The notes: generated by a model from the letters alone, not told the origin. A stretch of DNA of 64,000 nucleotides from Bog-756 sp963753905 (GCA_963753905.1 CAVWDZ010000001.1:2046001-2110000); one strand, 5' to 3'; shown: positions 27,209 through 36,051, counted from the first letter of the stretch. Translations and numbers: made by a program.

Positions 27209-28727
27209 GCGACTGCACCTCTTCGTAGAGCCACCGGTACCCGTCGAGGAACACCTCGAGGGTGTACGAATCGAGCATGGCCTGGCGCCCAAGCTCCCCG
27301 AGCCGGGCGAGGCCTTCGCGGTGTTCGGCCATGGCGCAGATGCCATCGGCCAGATCCGCCGGCCGGCCCGGGGCGACGAGCCGTCCATACGGCGGTTTGA
27401 TGACTTCCGGGACGCCGCCGACTTCGGTCGCGACCATGGGGCGCCCGGCCATCAAGGCTTCCACCGCGGCAAAGGGGAAGCCCTCCGAGATGCTCGAGAG
27501 CACTGCAATGTCCCCCTCGTTGAGCACCTTCCCGACATCGGGGGTGGGCCCTCGAAACTTGCACGACTCCCCAAGGCCCAACTGCTCGGCCAGTGCGTAA
27601 CAGCTCCTGGCGTATCCGACGTCGCTCTCTGGACCGTGGATGTGCAGCTGCACTCCCGGGATCCGGTTGCGGACGATGGAGAATGCCCGGAGCAAAGTGT
27701 GGATGTCCTTCAGACGCTCCAAGCGTGCCACTGCCACGAGCACCAGTGGACCGTCGCCGCTTCCCGCTGGGCGGGTGAGAGGAAATCTGTCCGGATCGAC
27801 GCCGTTGGGCATCGGATGGATCTTCGATTCGTCGACACCGAGACGCATCTCCCATGTCGCGTTGAAACGAGCGACCGGCGCCACCAGATCTGCCCGGGAG
27901 TAGGCCATGGCCACGACGGCGGCGTAGAAGTTCGACAGGAAGGCCCGGTACGGGCTCTTGGTCTGATTGCGACCCAGCGCAAGGAGGCGTTCGCGGTAGT
28001 AGACGCCGTGCTCGGTCAGCAGGAACGGGATGTTCCACCGCTCGCGCAGGACGACAGCGGGGATGGCACAGAAGGCGGCCGCCGACGAGTGCACGACTCG
28101 GGGGAGCTCGGCCGGATAGTCGAGCGGGGCGAGGTACCGGTAGACGGAGCGTGCCAGGTCGACCGCCTCAAAGGTGCTGAGCTGCTGATAGAGGGGGTGG
28201 GCAGCCAACGTGTCCCGGAAGAGTCGCCAGGTTCGACCATCGCGCATGGCCATCTTGAGGCTGAAACGATCGGCATAGCTCGAGAGCGCGCAGAGGGCTG
28301 CCACCAGATCGTCGGGGCCCCCTTCGCCCAGCGCCACGGACACAACGAGTTGCGCGTAGGCGGGGAGGAACTCCTCGTCGAAGCGCCTTCCCGGTCGTCG
28401 CAACCGTCGGGCGATCCAACCCGGCCGAGGGTTGAATTCGGAATTGTCCTCTGTCCCCCACAGGGGGACCTGCACGGTGTGGACCAGGTTGGGGGGCGGA
28501 TCGTAGCGAACGGCCAGGTTGGTGTTGGCCACCACGGAATAGAGGACGAACTGTTTCTCGGACAGGCCGGTCACCAGCTGGTGGGCCCAGGTGCTGACCC
28601 CACCGGTCACATAGGGATAGGTGCCCTCGGTGGTGAGCAGCACGTCGATGTCGGAAATCGAGCGGTCCTCCGTCCGGCTGCCCAGCCGGTCCCGAGCGGG
28701 AGCGCACGCAATGCTGGCCTCGCCCAC
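27192..28727 (-). CDS. pelF: PelF-like glycosyltransferase (GT4)
   Basis: A 511-residue cytosolic GT-B glycosyltransferase of the PelF type (DUF3492 N-terminal plus GT4 C-terminal domain). Diagnostic blocks are LLTTEGTYPYVTGGVSTWAH near the N-terminus and LLTEHGVYYRERLL in the middle. The C-terminal donor domain contains PMPNGVDPDRFP and ISEGFPFAAVEALMAGRPMV, with the E-x7-E motif. PelF builds the cationic amino-sugar Pel polymer from UDP-activated GalNAc/GlcNAc units in characterised systems. GTG 28727 begins 9 bases past the TPR gene stop and leaves about 25 residues before the domain; GTG 28793, overlapping that gene, is an alternative. The symbol denotes family likeness, not proven function. 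Confidence 0.82.
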   Translation of the reverse strand: MGEASIACAPARDRLGSRTEDRSISDIDVLLTTEGTYPYVTGGVSTWAHQLVTGLSEKQFVLYSVVANTNLAVRYDPPPNLVHTVQVPLWGTEDNSEFNPRPGWIARRLRRPGRRFDEEFLPAYAQLVVSVALGEGGPDDLVAALCALSSYADRFSLKMAMRDGRTWRLFRDTLAAHPLYQQLSTFEAVDLARSVYRYLAPLDYPAELPRVVHSSAAAFCAIPAVVLRERWNIPFLLTEHGVYYRERLLALGRNQTKSPYRAFLSNFYAAVVAMAYSRADLVAPVARFNATWEMRLGVDESKIHPMPNGVDPDRFPLTRPAGSGDGPLVLVAVARLERLKDIHTLLRAFSIVRNRIPGVQLHIHGPESDVGYARSCYALAEQLGLGESCKFRGPTPDVGKVLNEGDIAVLSSISEGFPFAAVEALMAGRPMVATEVGGVPEVIKPPYGRLVAPGRPADLADGICAMAEHREGLARLGELGRQAMLDSYTLEVFLDGYRWLYEEVQSRVART

Positions 28728-28735
28728 AACACTGC

Positions 28736-29728
28736 TCAGGCCATCTTGCGGAGTGGTCGGTGGTGGTTGATGCGTTGGAGCCACCCGGACCACCCGACCG
28801 CACCATGAGCCCCCGTCTCGAGGGGCTGACTGCCGTCCGCCTGCTGCACAATAGTCGGCGCCGGCGAGCCTTCATCGGCGCCGAAACGGGCCGGTGCTGG
28901 ATCCTCCGCCACGACCTCGGACCTGGTCGGCGAAGTGCCAGAAGCGGCAAACGGGACCTTGTCGGCCTGCGCCATGAGATCCTCATCGGCACTCAGGACC
29001 GACTCGATGGCTTGCGCACGACGCAGCCCCTTCGAGGCGACATGGAGGTTCTCCACGCTGAGGAAGCATTTTGCCGCCATGACAGCGGCCTCCCGGACGA
29101 AGGGCAGTGGAGTGCGGTCGTCCTCGGTGACGCGGAGGTATTCCCGGCCGGCGAGGCGCATCCAATGGTCCGACGCGTCGACTCTGCCCGAGTGGCGGGC
29201 AGCGAGCGCCGCCTGCCGGTACGCGATGGCGGCCCGTTGAGGAGCGACGTCATTGCGCTGGGCCTCCTCGAGGAACAGCGATTCCGCCCTCTGGAAGTCG
29301 TCGGCATGGAATGCGCCGATCGCTGCTTCGAACAGCGTGATGTCTCCACCCTCGATTTCGAGGTTGGTGGCGACCGGATCGTCAGATGGGAGGACGGGGT
29401 CCTCGACCGGCGCGTCCGTCCCGTCGACCCGACTGGCTGCGGTTGCAACGGCCAGCTCAGAGTGCCCCCGGGGAGCTTCCTCCTCCGGTGCCCCCGTCCG
29501 AGAAGTGCCGGCTCCGCCCACGGATTGGACGACGCTCACAGCATCCGCCTTGGGCCGCGGGCCCGGGCAGACCTGTGAGGTGGAATTCTTCATACAGGAG
29601 GCTTCGGCCGTTGGGCGTCGACTCTTGAGCCGGTTTGCCGCATCTGGCTGGGATTTCTCTCCGGCGAGGCGGGTCGGAGGCCGGGCGTCGTGGGTGATCC
29701 ATGCTTCCCTGATCGACAATTGGTCCAC
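28736..29728 (-). CDS. TPR-like helical protein in Pel-like operon
   Basis: A 330-residue protein with no signal peptide. Residues 1-130 and 260-330 are low complexity (Ala, Pro, Gly, Glu). The centre holds helical repeats of TPR character (LFEAAIGAFHADDFQRAESL, AAIAYRQAALAARHSGRVD, FVREAAVMAAKCFLSVENL). In Pseudomonas pel operons PelE and PelB also have TPR regions; whether this protein is a functional counterpart cannot be told, since it lacks PelE's membrane segments. GTG 29728 has GGAG nine bases upstream; ATG 29593 is an alternative. It lies between an EAL gene (43-base gap) and pelF (9-base gap). Confidence 0.65.
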   Translation of the reverse strand: MDQLSIREAWITHDARPPTRLAGEKSQPDAANRLKSRRPTAEASCMKNSTSQVCPGPRPKADAVSVVQSVGGAGTSRTGAPEEEAPRGHSELAVATAASRVDGTDAPVEDPVLPSDDPVATNLEIEGGDITLFEAAIGAFHADDFQRAESLFLEEAQRNDVAPQRAAIAYRQAALAARHSGRVDASDHWMRLAGREYLRVTEDDRTPLPFVREAAVMAAKCFLSVENLHVASKGLRRAQAIESVLSADEDLMAQADKVPFAASGTSPTRSEVVAEDPAPARFGADEGSPAPTIVQQADGSQPLETGAHGAVGWSGWLQRINHHRPLRKMA

Positions 29729-29771
29729 AAAGAGCCGCTCCGCCGATCACCGAGCCGGCGGCCGATCTCGC

Positions 29772-30749
29772 TCAGTGCAGAGCTCCGAGGTAACCGTGGA
29801 ACGAGCGCGAGGACAGCACCGGTGACCGGATGGCCTCTGGGAACGAACGGAGGTCGCCGATCATCGGGACGGGGAACTCGTACGAAAGGGGCTCCGGCCG
29901 GCCGAGCAGGAACCCCTGACCCTGTGGACAGCCCAGTCGGCGAAGCACCTCCAACTCGCCAACCGTCTCGATGCCTTCTGCGATCACCGTGGCGTGATAG
30001 GTCTCACGAGCAAAGCTGAGCAGTGCACGTGCAAGCGCCTGTCGTGCCGGATCCGCGTCGATGCCCCGAATGAGGCCGAGGTCGAGTTTGATGATCTCGG
30101 GCCGGAGGTCGACGATGTGCCGAAGGCTGGAGAAGCCGGCACCGGCATCGTCGACCGCCAGGCGAACCCCGTTCGATCGCAATGACTGCACACAGCTGCC
30201 GATCGCAGCGTAGTCGTCGATCGGAATGTGCTCGGTGACTTCGAGGACGATCCGCTCCGCTGGGACACTCTCCAAGATCTGCCGGAACGCGTCGGACATG
30301 AGCGCTTCGACAGACACGTTGACTGACAGATAGATCCCGGGGGGCAGGCGATGGAGCTGCTGTAGTGCCAGCTCGAGGGCGACGACCTCCAGGTTGATGC
30401 CGAGACCCACCGAGGCGGCCTCGAGAAACCACACATCAGGGGGACGCACCGGTCGGCGCGCGAAGCGGGCAAGGGCCTCGACCCCGATGACCCCGCCGCT
30501 TTGCAGATCGACGATGGGCTGATAGTGGACCTCGAGAGCCTTCTTGGCGATCGTGACCCGGATCAACTTCTGTCGGGACGACAGCAGTCGTCCCGATGCG
30601 ATCGGCGGGAGTGCAATTGCCGGAGGCGTGGTCACTAGCTCTCTGGTCGCCGACCTGAACGGCAAGATCCCGAGCTGGCGGACGCCCGCCAGTCGCCTCC
30701 TCGGCCTGACGCCGAGAGTGCTGCTCGCAACGTTGGACGTTGTCACCAA
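29772..30749 (-). CDS. EAL-domain cyclic-di-GMP phosphodiesterase (soluble)
   Basis: A 325-residue protein: a 60-residue basic N-terminus, then an EAL domain. All catalytic positions are visible: EAL at 91-93 (GVEALARF), Asn in LSVNVSVEAL, Glu in LEVTEH, paired Asp in VDDAGAGFSSL, Lys in IKLDLGL, Glu in AEGIET and Gln in QGQGFLLGRP. It should hydrolyse c-di-GMP to pGpG. Loop 6 reads DDAGAGFS instead of DDFGTGYS but keeps both Asp and both Gly. There is no sensor domain or membrane segment. TTG 30749 or the adjacent GTG 30746 is the start. It sits directly upstream of the TPR-pelF genes, suggesting control of that pathway. Confidence 0.85.
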   Translation of the reverse strand: MVTTSNVASSTLGVRPRRRLAGVRQLGILPFRSATRELVTTPPAIALPPIASGRLLSSRQKLIRVTIAKKALEVHYQPIVDLQSGGVIGVEALARFARRPVRPPDVWFLEAASVGLGINLEVVALELALQQLHRLPPGIYLSVNVSVEALMSDAFRQILESVPAERIVLEVTEHIPIDDYAAIGSCVQSLRSNGVRLAVDDAGAGFSSLRHIVDLRPEIIKLDLGLIRGIDADPARQALARALLSFARETYHATVIAEGIETVGELEVLRRLGCPQGQGFLLGRPEPLSYEFPVPMIGDLRSFPEAIRSPVLSSRSFHGYLGALH

Positions 30750-30839
30750 GCGCTCCGCTCCGGGCTCAGACCGTCGTCGATTCCCCGCGCCAAGAGCACA
30801 CGACAGGCCGGAGGTTCCGCCAACACTCGTCGCACCGAC

Positions 30840-31661
30840 CTAGCCTGACAGCGCGAATCTCGGCGGAGGGGACATGGCCGCCAGCTCGGCGGCGGCGTCA
30901 GCCGTGAGCGGCCGGGAGAAGAAGTAGCCCTGGGCAGCCTCGGCACCGATCTCCTTCAGGATGGCCACCTGCTCGGGTGTCTCGACTGCTTCGGCCACCG
31001 TGCAGATCCCGAGAGAACGGCTCAGCGTGACGATTCCCTCCACTGTTGCACGACTGGCTCCGTCCGGGTCGCTGAGGCCTGCGACGAGCGCCGCGTCGAT
31101 CTTGACCGTATTGACGTGATAGCCGTGGAGCTGGCCGAGCACTGAGTCCTCCGCCGCGAGGTCATCGACGGTGAGCTGGATTCCCAGGTGCGTCATGACA
31201 CTCATGTCCCTGACCGCCTCGCTGTCACCCACGGAAGTCTCGGTGACTTCGACGGTCAAGCGGTCAGGGTTGAGTTGGGACTGCTCGAGGGCTGTGGCGA
31301 CAGCAACCGCCGCAATTCCGCGGTGGAGCTGGAGGGTCGAGCAATTCACAGCCAGCTGCAGGTCTCCTGGCCAGCGGGTGGCCTGGGCACACGCCTCGGA
31401 CAGCACCCAGGCGTTGAGGGCGTTCATGTGCCCGTGGGATTCGGCCCACGGGATGAGGGTCTGGGGTGGAACTTCGTTGCCTCCGGCATCGTGCCACCGA
31501 AGGAGGGCCTCGAATCCGAGCAGGCGGCCCGTAGCGAGGTCCACCGCCGGCTGGAAGACGAGGGTGGGCGTACCATCCCGTCCCAGGTCCGGGATCGGGG
31601 TGCTCCGGTCCAACTCGAGGCGCGCTCTCGTGGATTTCCTCACACTGATCAGCTTGGCCAC
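30840..31661 (-). CDS. EAL-domain protein with degenerate loop 6, possible c-di-GMP receptor
   Basis: A 273-residue single-domain EAL protein. The EAL signature (E51), Asn in AVNCS, Glu in VEVTET, Lys in TVKIDAAL, AEAVET and AQGYFFSRP are kept. Loop 6, normally DDFGTGYS, reads DDLAAEDS (D166, D167, then L-A-A-E-D-S), losing the glycines and Thr needed for metal and substrate positioning. Proteins with damaged loop 6 in this family often bind c-di-GMP without hydrolysing it, so a receptor role is plausible. It is the first gene of the leftward operon that includes pelF, and is divergent from the DUF2510/Ala-rich gene. GTG 31661 is the start. Confidence 0.82.
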   Translation of the reverse strand: MAKLISVRKSTRARLELDRSTPIPDLGRDGTPTLVFQPAVDLATGRLLGFEALLRWHDAGGNEVPPQTLIPWAESHGHMNALNAWVLSEACAQATRWPGDLQLAVNCSTLQLHRGIAAVAVATALEQSQLNPDRLTVEVTETSVGDSEAVRDMSVMTHLGIQLTVDDLAAEDSVLGQLHGYHVNTVKIDAALVAGLSDPDGASRATVEGIVTLSRSLGICTVAEAVETPEQVAILKEIGAEAAQGYFFSRPLTADAAAELAAMSPPPRFALSG

Positions 31662-31787
31662 CTTGGTCGTATCGGCGACAGGGGGTGCCTCCTTGAGCGG
31701 GAACTCCGGGCGCCGACCAGGTGCTATTGGGCATCTCCCTCGTGTGAAATCCGCTCAAGGCCGTTGACCAGGTGCCGATACTCCGGT

Positions 31788-33092
31788 ATGGCATTGAAAC
31801 CCTTCGCCCGGCACTCGAAGTCCGAGGCGGACACCGAGACAGTCCCAGACGAGGACGACGCAGTCGACCAATTCTTCTCGAACTCACCCCGACCGTTCGC
31901 GAACGAGTCCCGACCGGCAGCGACACCTCCGGAGGCGGCCGACGAGAATCCGGTCCCGGTGGCGCAACCGGTCGAAGCTCCGGAGTTCGCGGACGCCGGA
32001 TGGTACCCCGACGCGTCCGATCCGGAATTGAAGCGGTACTGGGATGGGCATCATTGGACGGGCCAGACCATGCAGGTCATGCCGGAGCGTCGGGGGACCG
32101 ACGAGATCGGAACGGCTCCCGCGATGAACCCGACACAGACCGATCGGTCATCCACTGGCCCCGTTGCGCCTGCCACGGATCTCCTCGTGCCGAACCAGAC
32201 CGTCGTGCCGGGCCAGACCGTCGTGCCGGGCCAGACCGTCGTGCCGGGCCAGACCGTCGTGCCGGGCCATCCGGAGCCTCTCCCGACCATCGAGACCCCG
32301 GCCACTGCGTCCACCGCGCCCGACGTGACGACCCCGTCTTCCTTAGGGGCCGGAAGCGTCAGCCCGTCTCCGGTTGAGCCGCCACCTGGTCCACCATCGA
32401 GCTTCGGGAGCACCGTCGACAAAGGAGGGGGTGTACAGGCTCGAGCAGCGAGGCCCCTAGAGGACAGCGACAAAGACTCCGAAGCGGCCAAGAACACGGA
32501 CGCAGCCGCCGTAGTCACCGCGACCACGAGTCCGCCTGAGGCGAAGAGCGAAGCCGACACGTGGTTTGCGGAGGTTGCAAGAGCCGTGGGGCGGGCTCAG
32601 GAGACGGAGAGTCCGGAAGCCTGGCAGGAGGCAGCACGAGTCGCGCTGGTCGTCTCGGAGGTCGCCCAGAGCATGCGGGCGATGGCGGAGGCGGAGCTCG
32701 AAGCCCAGACGGCGGCACAGACCGCCCAAGAAGCGAGACAGAACGCTGCTCTTGCAGAGAAGAAGGCGGTCGAGGCCAATGGCACAGTTGCCCAGACCGC
32801 CAGAACAGCCCAAATCGCAGCTGACGAGGCTCGGGCGGCGGCACAGGCAGCAGACGAGGCAAAGCGCATCGCCGAACGGGCCGCCGAAGAGGTGCCCAAG
32901 TCGACTGGCATGGCGAAGGCGGCTGCACAGGTGGCCGCGGACGCCGCGGACAACGCGAAGGGTATCGGCGAGATCGTTGCGAAGGCACGATTGGCGAATA
33001 CCCAGGAGGCGTGGACTGAGGCACTCGGCCTCGTGACCATGCGGCCAGAGAGGACCCGAGGTCTCGGCAATGGCTCAGACGCCACCGTGTAA
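31788..33092 (+). CDS. DUF2510 protein with hexapeptide repeats and Ala-rich helical C-terminus
   Basis: A 434-residue protein of unknown function. Order: acidic N-terminus; DUF2510 module at about 65-90 (AGWYPDASDPELKRYWDGHH); a Pro/Thr/Ser linker containing four tandem TVVPGQ hexapeptides (about 138-161); then from about residue 245 a long Ala/Glu/Gln/Arg helix (ATQ- and AAQ-rich) likely to form a coiled coil or a lipid-binding amphipathic helix. No signal peptide or membrane segment. A rare TTA codon lies at 32343-32345. ATG 31788 was chosen because MALKPF opens the acidic domain and the upstream frame is antisense to the EAL gene. It is divergent from the Pel-like operon and followed by the GGDEF-EAL gene. 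Confidence 0.72.
   Translation: MALKPFARHSKSEADTETVPDEDDAVDQFFSNSPRPFANESRPAATPPEAADENPVPVAQPVEAPEFADAGWYPDASDPELKRYWDGHHWTGQTMQVMPERRGTDEIGTAPAMNPTQTDRSSTGPVAPATDLLVPNQTVVPGQTVVPGQTVVPGQTVVPGHPEPLPTIETPATASTAPDVTTPSSLGAGSVSPSPVEPPPGPPSSFGSTVDKGGGVQARAARPLEDSDKDSEAAKNTDAAAVVTATTSPPEAKSEADTWFAEVARAVGRAQETESPEAWQEAARVALVVSEVAQSMRAMAEAELEAQTAAQTAQEARQNAALAEKKAVEANGTVAQTARTAQIAADEARAAAQAADEAKRIAERAAEEVPKSTGMAKAAAQVAADAADNAKGIGEIVAKARLANTQEAWTEALGLVTMRPERTRGLGNGSDATV
32198..32269. repeat. Four tandem 18-bp repeats in the DUF2510/Ala-rich gene
   Basis: Unit GACCGTCGTGCCGGGCCA occurs four times without change at 32198, 32216, 32234 and 32252. It is in frame and codes TVVPGQ (last copy ending in H). 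Identity at the DNA level suggests slippage expansion and likely copy-number variation between strains. Confidence 0.95.
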
Positions 33093-33251
33093 GCGCTCCC
33101 CATGTGCTTCGCGGGCCGACGGTGAGACTCGAGCTCCCTGATCTGTTCACCCATCGACTGGCCGGTGTCAGCAGTGTCTTGGCGGTGGATGTGATCCCAC
33201 TGCAACCCCTCGCGATTTAAGAAGGGGCTGCCACACACCGATGTTACTGAC

Positions 33252-35081
33252 GTGTCACCAGGTTCGTTTCCGAGACGCCGGCAGGCGCCGCTGAGTCAAT
33301 CAGACCTCTGGATGGGGGCCGGCCTCATCTGGATCTACGCGGCGACAGTGGTGTCGACTTCCTGGGCGCTGGCCCCGTCGCATGAGGTCGCGGCCGCTGT
33401 ACTCGACATGACCATCGGGGCCGAGCTGGCCGCCATCGCATTCGTGGTCTTGCGTTGGGCGCGAGTCTCGGCGAGGGCTCTTCTCTTGTTTCCGATGCTG
33501 TTGCTGATCATGGAGGTCATCCTGGCAGCGACGACGACCGGCCTCGCCAGTGACTACACCGGATTCTTCACGTTGGCGTTCATCTTCATCGGACTGACCC
33601 AGTCACGAGGAACTTCGGTCGGATTTGCCCTGGTCGTCGCCCCTGCTTGGGTCTACTGCCAGCAGGGATTCACCTCGCAGGTGGGGATCCGCCTCTCCAC
33701 GGCCCTGGCCGTGTGGATCGTGATCGGCGAAGTCCTCGCAGACCGGACACACAAAAGCAGAGCGATGACGGCCGAACTGATCGCACAAGCCAGCACGGAC
33801 GTCCTGACCGGACTGGACAGCCGGCTGACGATGTCTGACAGGCTGGATCGAACACTGGCGGAAGGAACGGATCGGTCCTCCTCTCTGGTGCTTCTGGATC
33901 TCGATGGCTTCAAGGCCATCAACGATGCATTCGGACACGCCGTCGGTGATGAACTCCTCATCGTCCTCGCCCACCGCATCCAGGCGTGCGTGGGTTCTGG
34001 GGATCGCATTGCCCGACTCGGCGGGGACGAGTTCGCGGTCTATCTGCACGAGTGTGGACTGTCCGATGCCGTACGCGTCGGAGAACGGCTCCTCGGAACG
34101 ATCGCAGAGCCTGTAGACCTGACGAGAGGTCGAGTCGGGATCACTGCCAGTATCGGTGTCGTTGATCTCGCCAGTTGCGCTTCCACCGCTCATGCGATGC
34201 GCAACGTGGATGTGGCAATGTCGGAGGCGAAAGCCGCGGGCAAAAACAGGGTTTCGGTCTTTCAAGCGGACATGCAGCAGCGAATCGAATCCCGCCTGCG
34301 ACTGGAGACCGAATTGCGGGTCGCCGTCGAGGAGGAGCAGTTCGAGGTCTACTACCAACCCTCGGTCAACGCCGAGACTCTCGAGACGGTCGGGTTCGAG
34401 GCTCTGATCCGGTGGCGGCACCCGACCCGGGGACTGCTTGCAGCCAGCGAGTTCATCGAGGTATGCGAGGACATCGGGCTCGTCGTCCCCCTCGGACGGT
34501 GGATCCTGCGCACCGCGTGCAGGCATGCCCGACTGTGGCAGCCGATCGATCCCGCCAGGCGTTTGACCATGGCGGTCAACCTCTCCGCCCGTCAGCTCTT
34601 CGACACCGACATGGTGACCGAAGTGAGGAATGCCCTGGCCGAGTTCGACCTCCCCGGCAGCGCGCTGGTCCTCGAGATCACCGAACGGCTGCTCCTCGTT
34701 GACTCACCGTTCGTCCTGCGGCAGCTCAATGAGCTCAAGGAACTGGGGATCCGGATAGCCATCGACGACTTCGGCACCGGCTACTCCTCTCTCGCCTATC
34801 TCCGGGATTTTCCGATCGATATTCTCAAGATCGACCGGAGCTTCATCGAGCCTCTCGGGGACGACCGCCAAGCCATTGCCCTGGTGCGATCGATCATCGG
34901 GATCGCCGAAGCCCTCGGCCTCGACGTCATCGCCGAAGGGGCGGAGACGCTCGCCCAGGTGGAGCTGCTCACCCAATCGGGGTGCGCAGTGATCCAGGGG
35001 TACTACTTCGGCCAACCCAGCCCGGCGGAGGAGATCAGCCGATATTTCTCCTCGGGGCCGTTGCCGTCGGCTCCCTCCTGA
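33252..35081 (+). CDS. Membrane GGDEF-EAL protein
   Basis: A 609-residue bifunctional-type c-di-GMP enzyme. About six N-terminal membrane segments (residues 20-170, MASE-like) are followed by a GGDEF domain with LLDLDGFKAINDAFGHAVGD and RLGGDEFAVYL (GGDEF 257-261), then an EAL domain with FEALIRWRHP (EAL 383-385), NLSARQL, LEITERLL, IDDFGTGYSSL, LKIDRSFI and AEGAET. Both active sites look intact. The inhibitory I-site RxxD before GGDEF reads GSGD, so product inhibition is probably lost. Net activity cannot be predicted. It lies 160 bases after the DUF2510/Ala-rich gene and close to the Pel-like operon, so it may set local c-di-GMP for polymer export. GTG 33252 is the start. Confidence 0.9.
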   Translation: MSPGSFPRRRQAPLSQSDLWMGAGLIWIYAATVVSTSWALAPSHEVAAAVLDMTIGAELAAIAFVVLRWARVSARALLLFPMLLLIMEVILAATTTGLASDYTGFFTLAFIFIGLTQSRGTSVGFALVVAPAWVYCQQGFTSQVGIRLSTALAVWIVIGEVLADRTHKSRAMTAELIAQASTDVLTGLDSRLTMSDRLDRTLAEGTDRSSSLVLLDLDGFKAINDAFGHAVGDELLIVLAHRIQACVGSGDRIARLGGDEFAVYLHECGLSDAVRVGERLLGTIAEPVDLTRGRVGITASIGVVDLASCASTAHAMRNVDVAMSEAKAAGKNRVSVFQADMQQRIESRLRLETELRVAVEEEQFEVYYQPSVNAETLETVGFEALIRWRHPTRGLLAASEFIEVCEDIGLVVPLGRWILRTACRHARLWQPIDPARRLTMAVNLSARQLFDTDMVTEVRNALAEFDLPGSALVLEITERLLLVDSPFVLRQLNELKELGIRIAIDDFGTGYSSLAYLRDFPIDILKIDRSFIEPLGDDRQAIALVRSIIGIAEALGLDVIAEGAETLAQVELLTQSGCAVIQGYYFGQPSPAEEISRYFSSGPLPSAPS

Positions 35082-35133
35082 GGCCAGAGGGGCGCTGACG
35101 GCGGTGGTGGCCAAGGGCGAGCTCAATGATCGT

Positions 35134-36051
35134 TCAGCGCTCGAGCAGGAGGTTGACCTGGCCATCGGGTCCCCCAGAGTCGCACAGTTCCACGATCTCC
35201 GTATCGCACATCTCGAGAACATTGTCCCCGGCTGAGACCCTAATCCGATAGCCAAGTTGCCGATATCTTGCCAATATATCGGAGGGGGAGCGATCAGTAG
35301 CCCGCAAGGGAGCCGGCCAGAATTCGGTAACGATGTGCACTCCGGGCGACCGCGACAAGACACCGTCAAGCCCCAACAGCACTTCGAACTCCCAGCCTTG
35401 GACATCGACCTTGACCAAGTCAAAGACTCGATCTCCGAACAGTTCGTCACCGGATGCGGCTGGGACGATCCACCCGGACGGTTGGTCATCCGCGCCGTGG
35501 TCAACGACACCTCGTCCGTCGTCTGTCGTGCTGGGCTTCACCCGCCCACTTCTGAGGTCACCGAGATTGTGAGCATTGCCAGAGAGGTGCAAATGGCGGT
35601 CACGGTTGTCGAGGGCCAGCGGCCATACAGTCGCGGCGACCCGGTTCGACCAGAGGTTGAACCGGAGAGCCTGGACGTTGCCCGGGTCTGGCTCTACGCA
35701 GTCGACAGTGACCCCTGGTGCAGCATTTCCGATGAGCACGGAAAAGTAGCCGACGTTGGCACCGATATCCAGGAAACGGCAGCCGGGCTTGACGAAGGAA
35801 AGGAGTAGACGACCTTCTTCAGGTTCCCAACTGTGGGCGCGTTGCATGAATGGTCGCATCACCTGGTCATGCCGGCTCATCCATATATTCCCCGCGTCGA
35901 CTTCGATGAGCTCGAACTCGCCGTCGGGTAGGGGTGGGGGAATCGATGGCCCAGAACTCTTCAGGACCGATCCAACGTTCAGTTTGGAGGCGACTTTGTC
36001 GGTCAGCGATCCAAGTCTTGTCCCGAGACTCAGCCGTATCGATTCGGTCAT
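35134..36051 (-). CDS. FkbM family methyltransferase
   Basis: A 305-residue SAM-dependent methyltransferase. Motif I is RFLDIGANVGYFSVLIG, followed by the acidic CVEPDPGN and the FkbM-type VDVQGWEFEVLLGLDGVL. Such enzymes O-methylate sugars or polyketides; here the neighbours point to a glycan. ATG 36051 overlaps the stop of the acyltransferase gene by four bases (ATGA) and also has AAGGAGAAACACC upstream. It is the last gene of the leftward glycan operon starting at 41.9 kb. It is convergent with the GGDEF-EAL gene. Confidence 0.88.
   Translation of the reverse strand: MTESIRLSLGTRLGSLTDKVASKLNVGSVLKSSGPSIPPPLPDGEFELIEVDAGNIWMSRHDQVMRPFMQRAHSWEPEEGRLLLSFVKPGCRFLDIGANVGYFSVLIGNAAPGVTVDCVEPDPGNVQALRFNLWSNRVAATVWPLALDNRDRHLHLSGNAHNLGDLRSGRVKPSTTDDGRGVVDHGADDQPSGWIVPAASGDELFGDRVFDLVKVDVQGWEFEVLLGLDGVLSRSPGVHIVTEFWPAPLRATDRSPSDILARYRQLGYRIRVSAGDNVLEMCDTEIVELCDSGGPDGQVNLLLER

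Noticed and set aside
24294..35081. Complete Pel operon including PelA, PelB, PelC, PelD and PelE
   Set aside because: No deacetylase/hydrolase, outer-membrane porin, degenerate GGDEF-PelD or PelE could be recognised; only PelF and probably PelG are supported.
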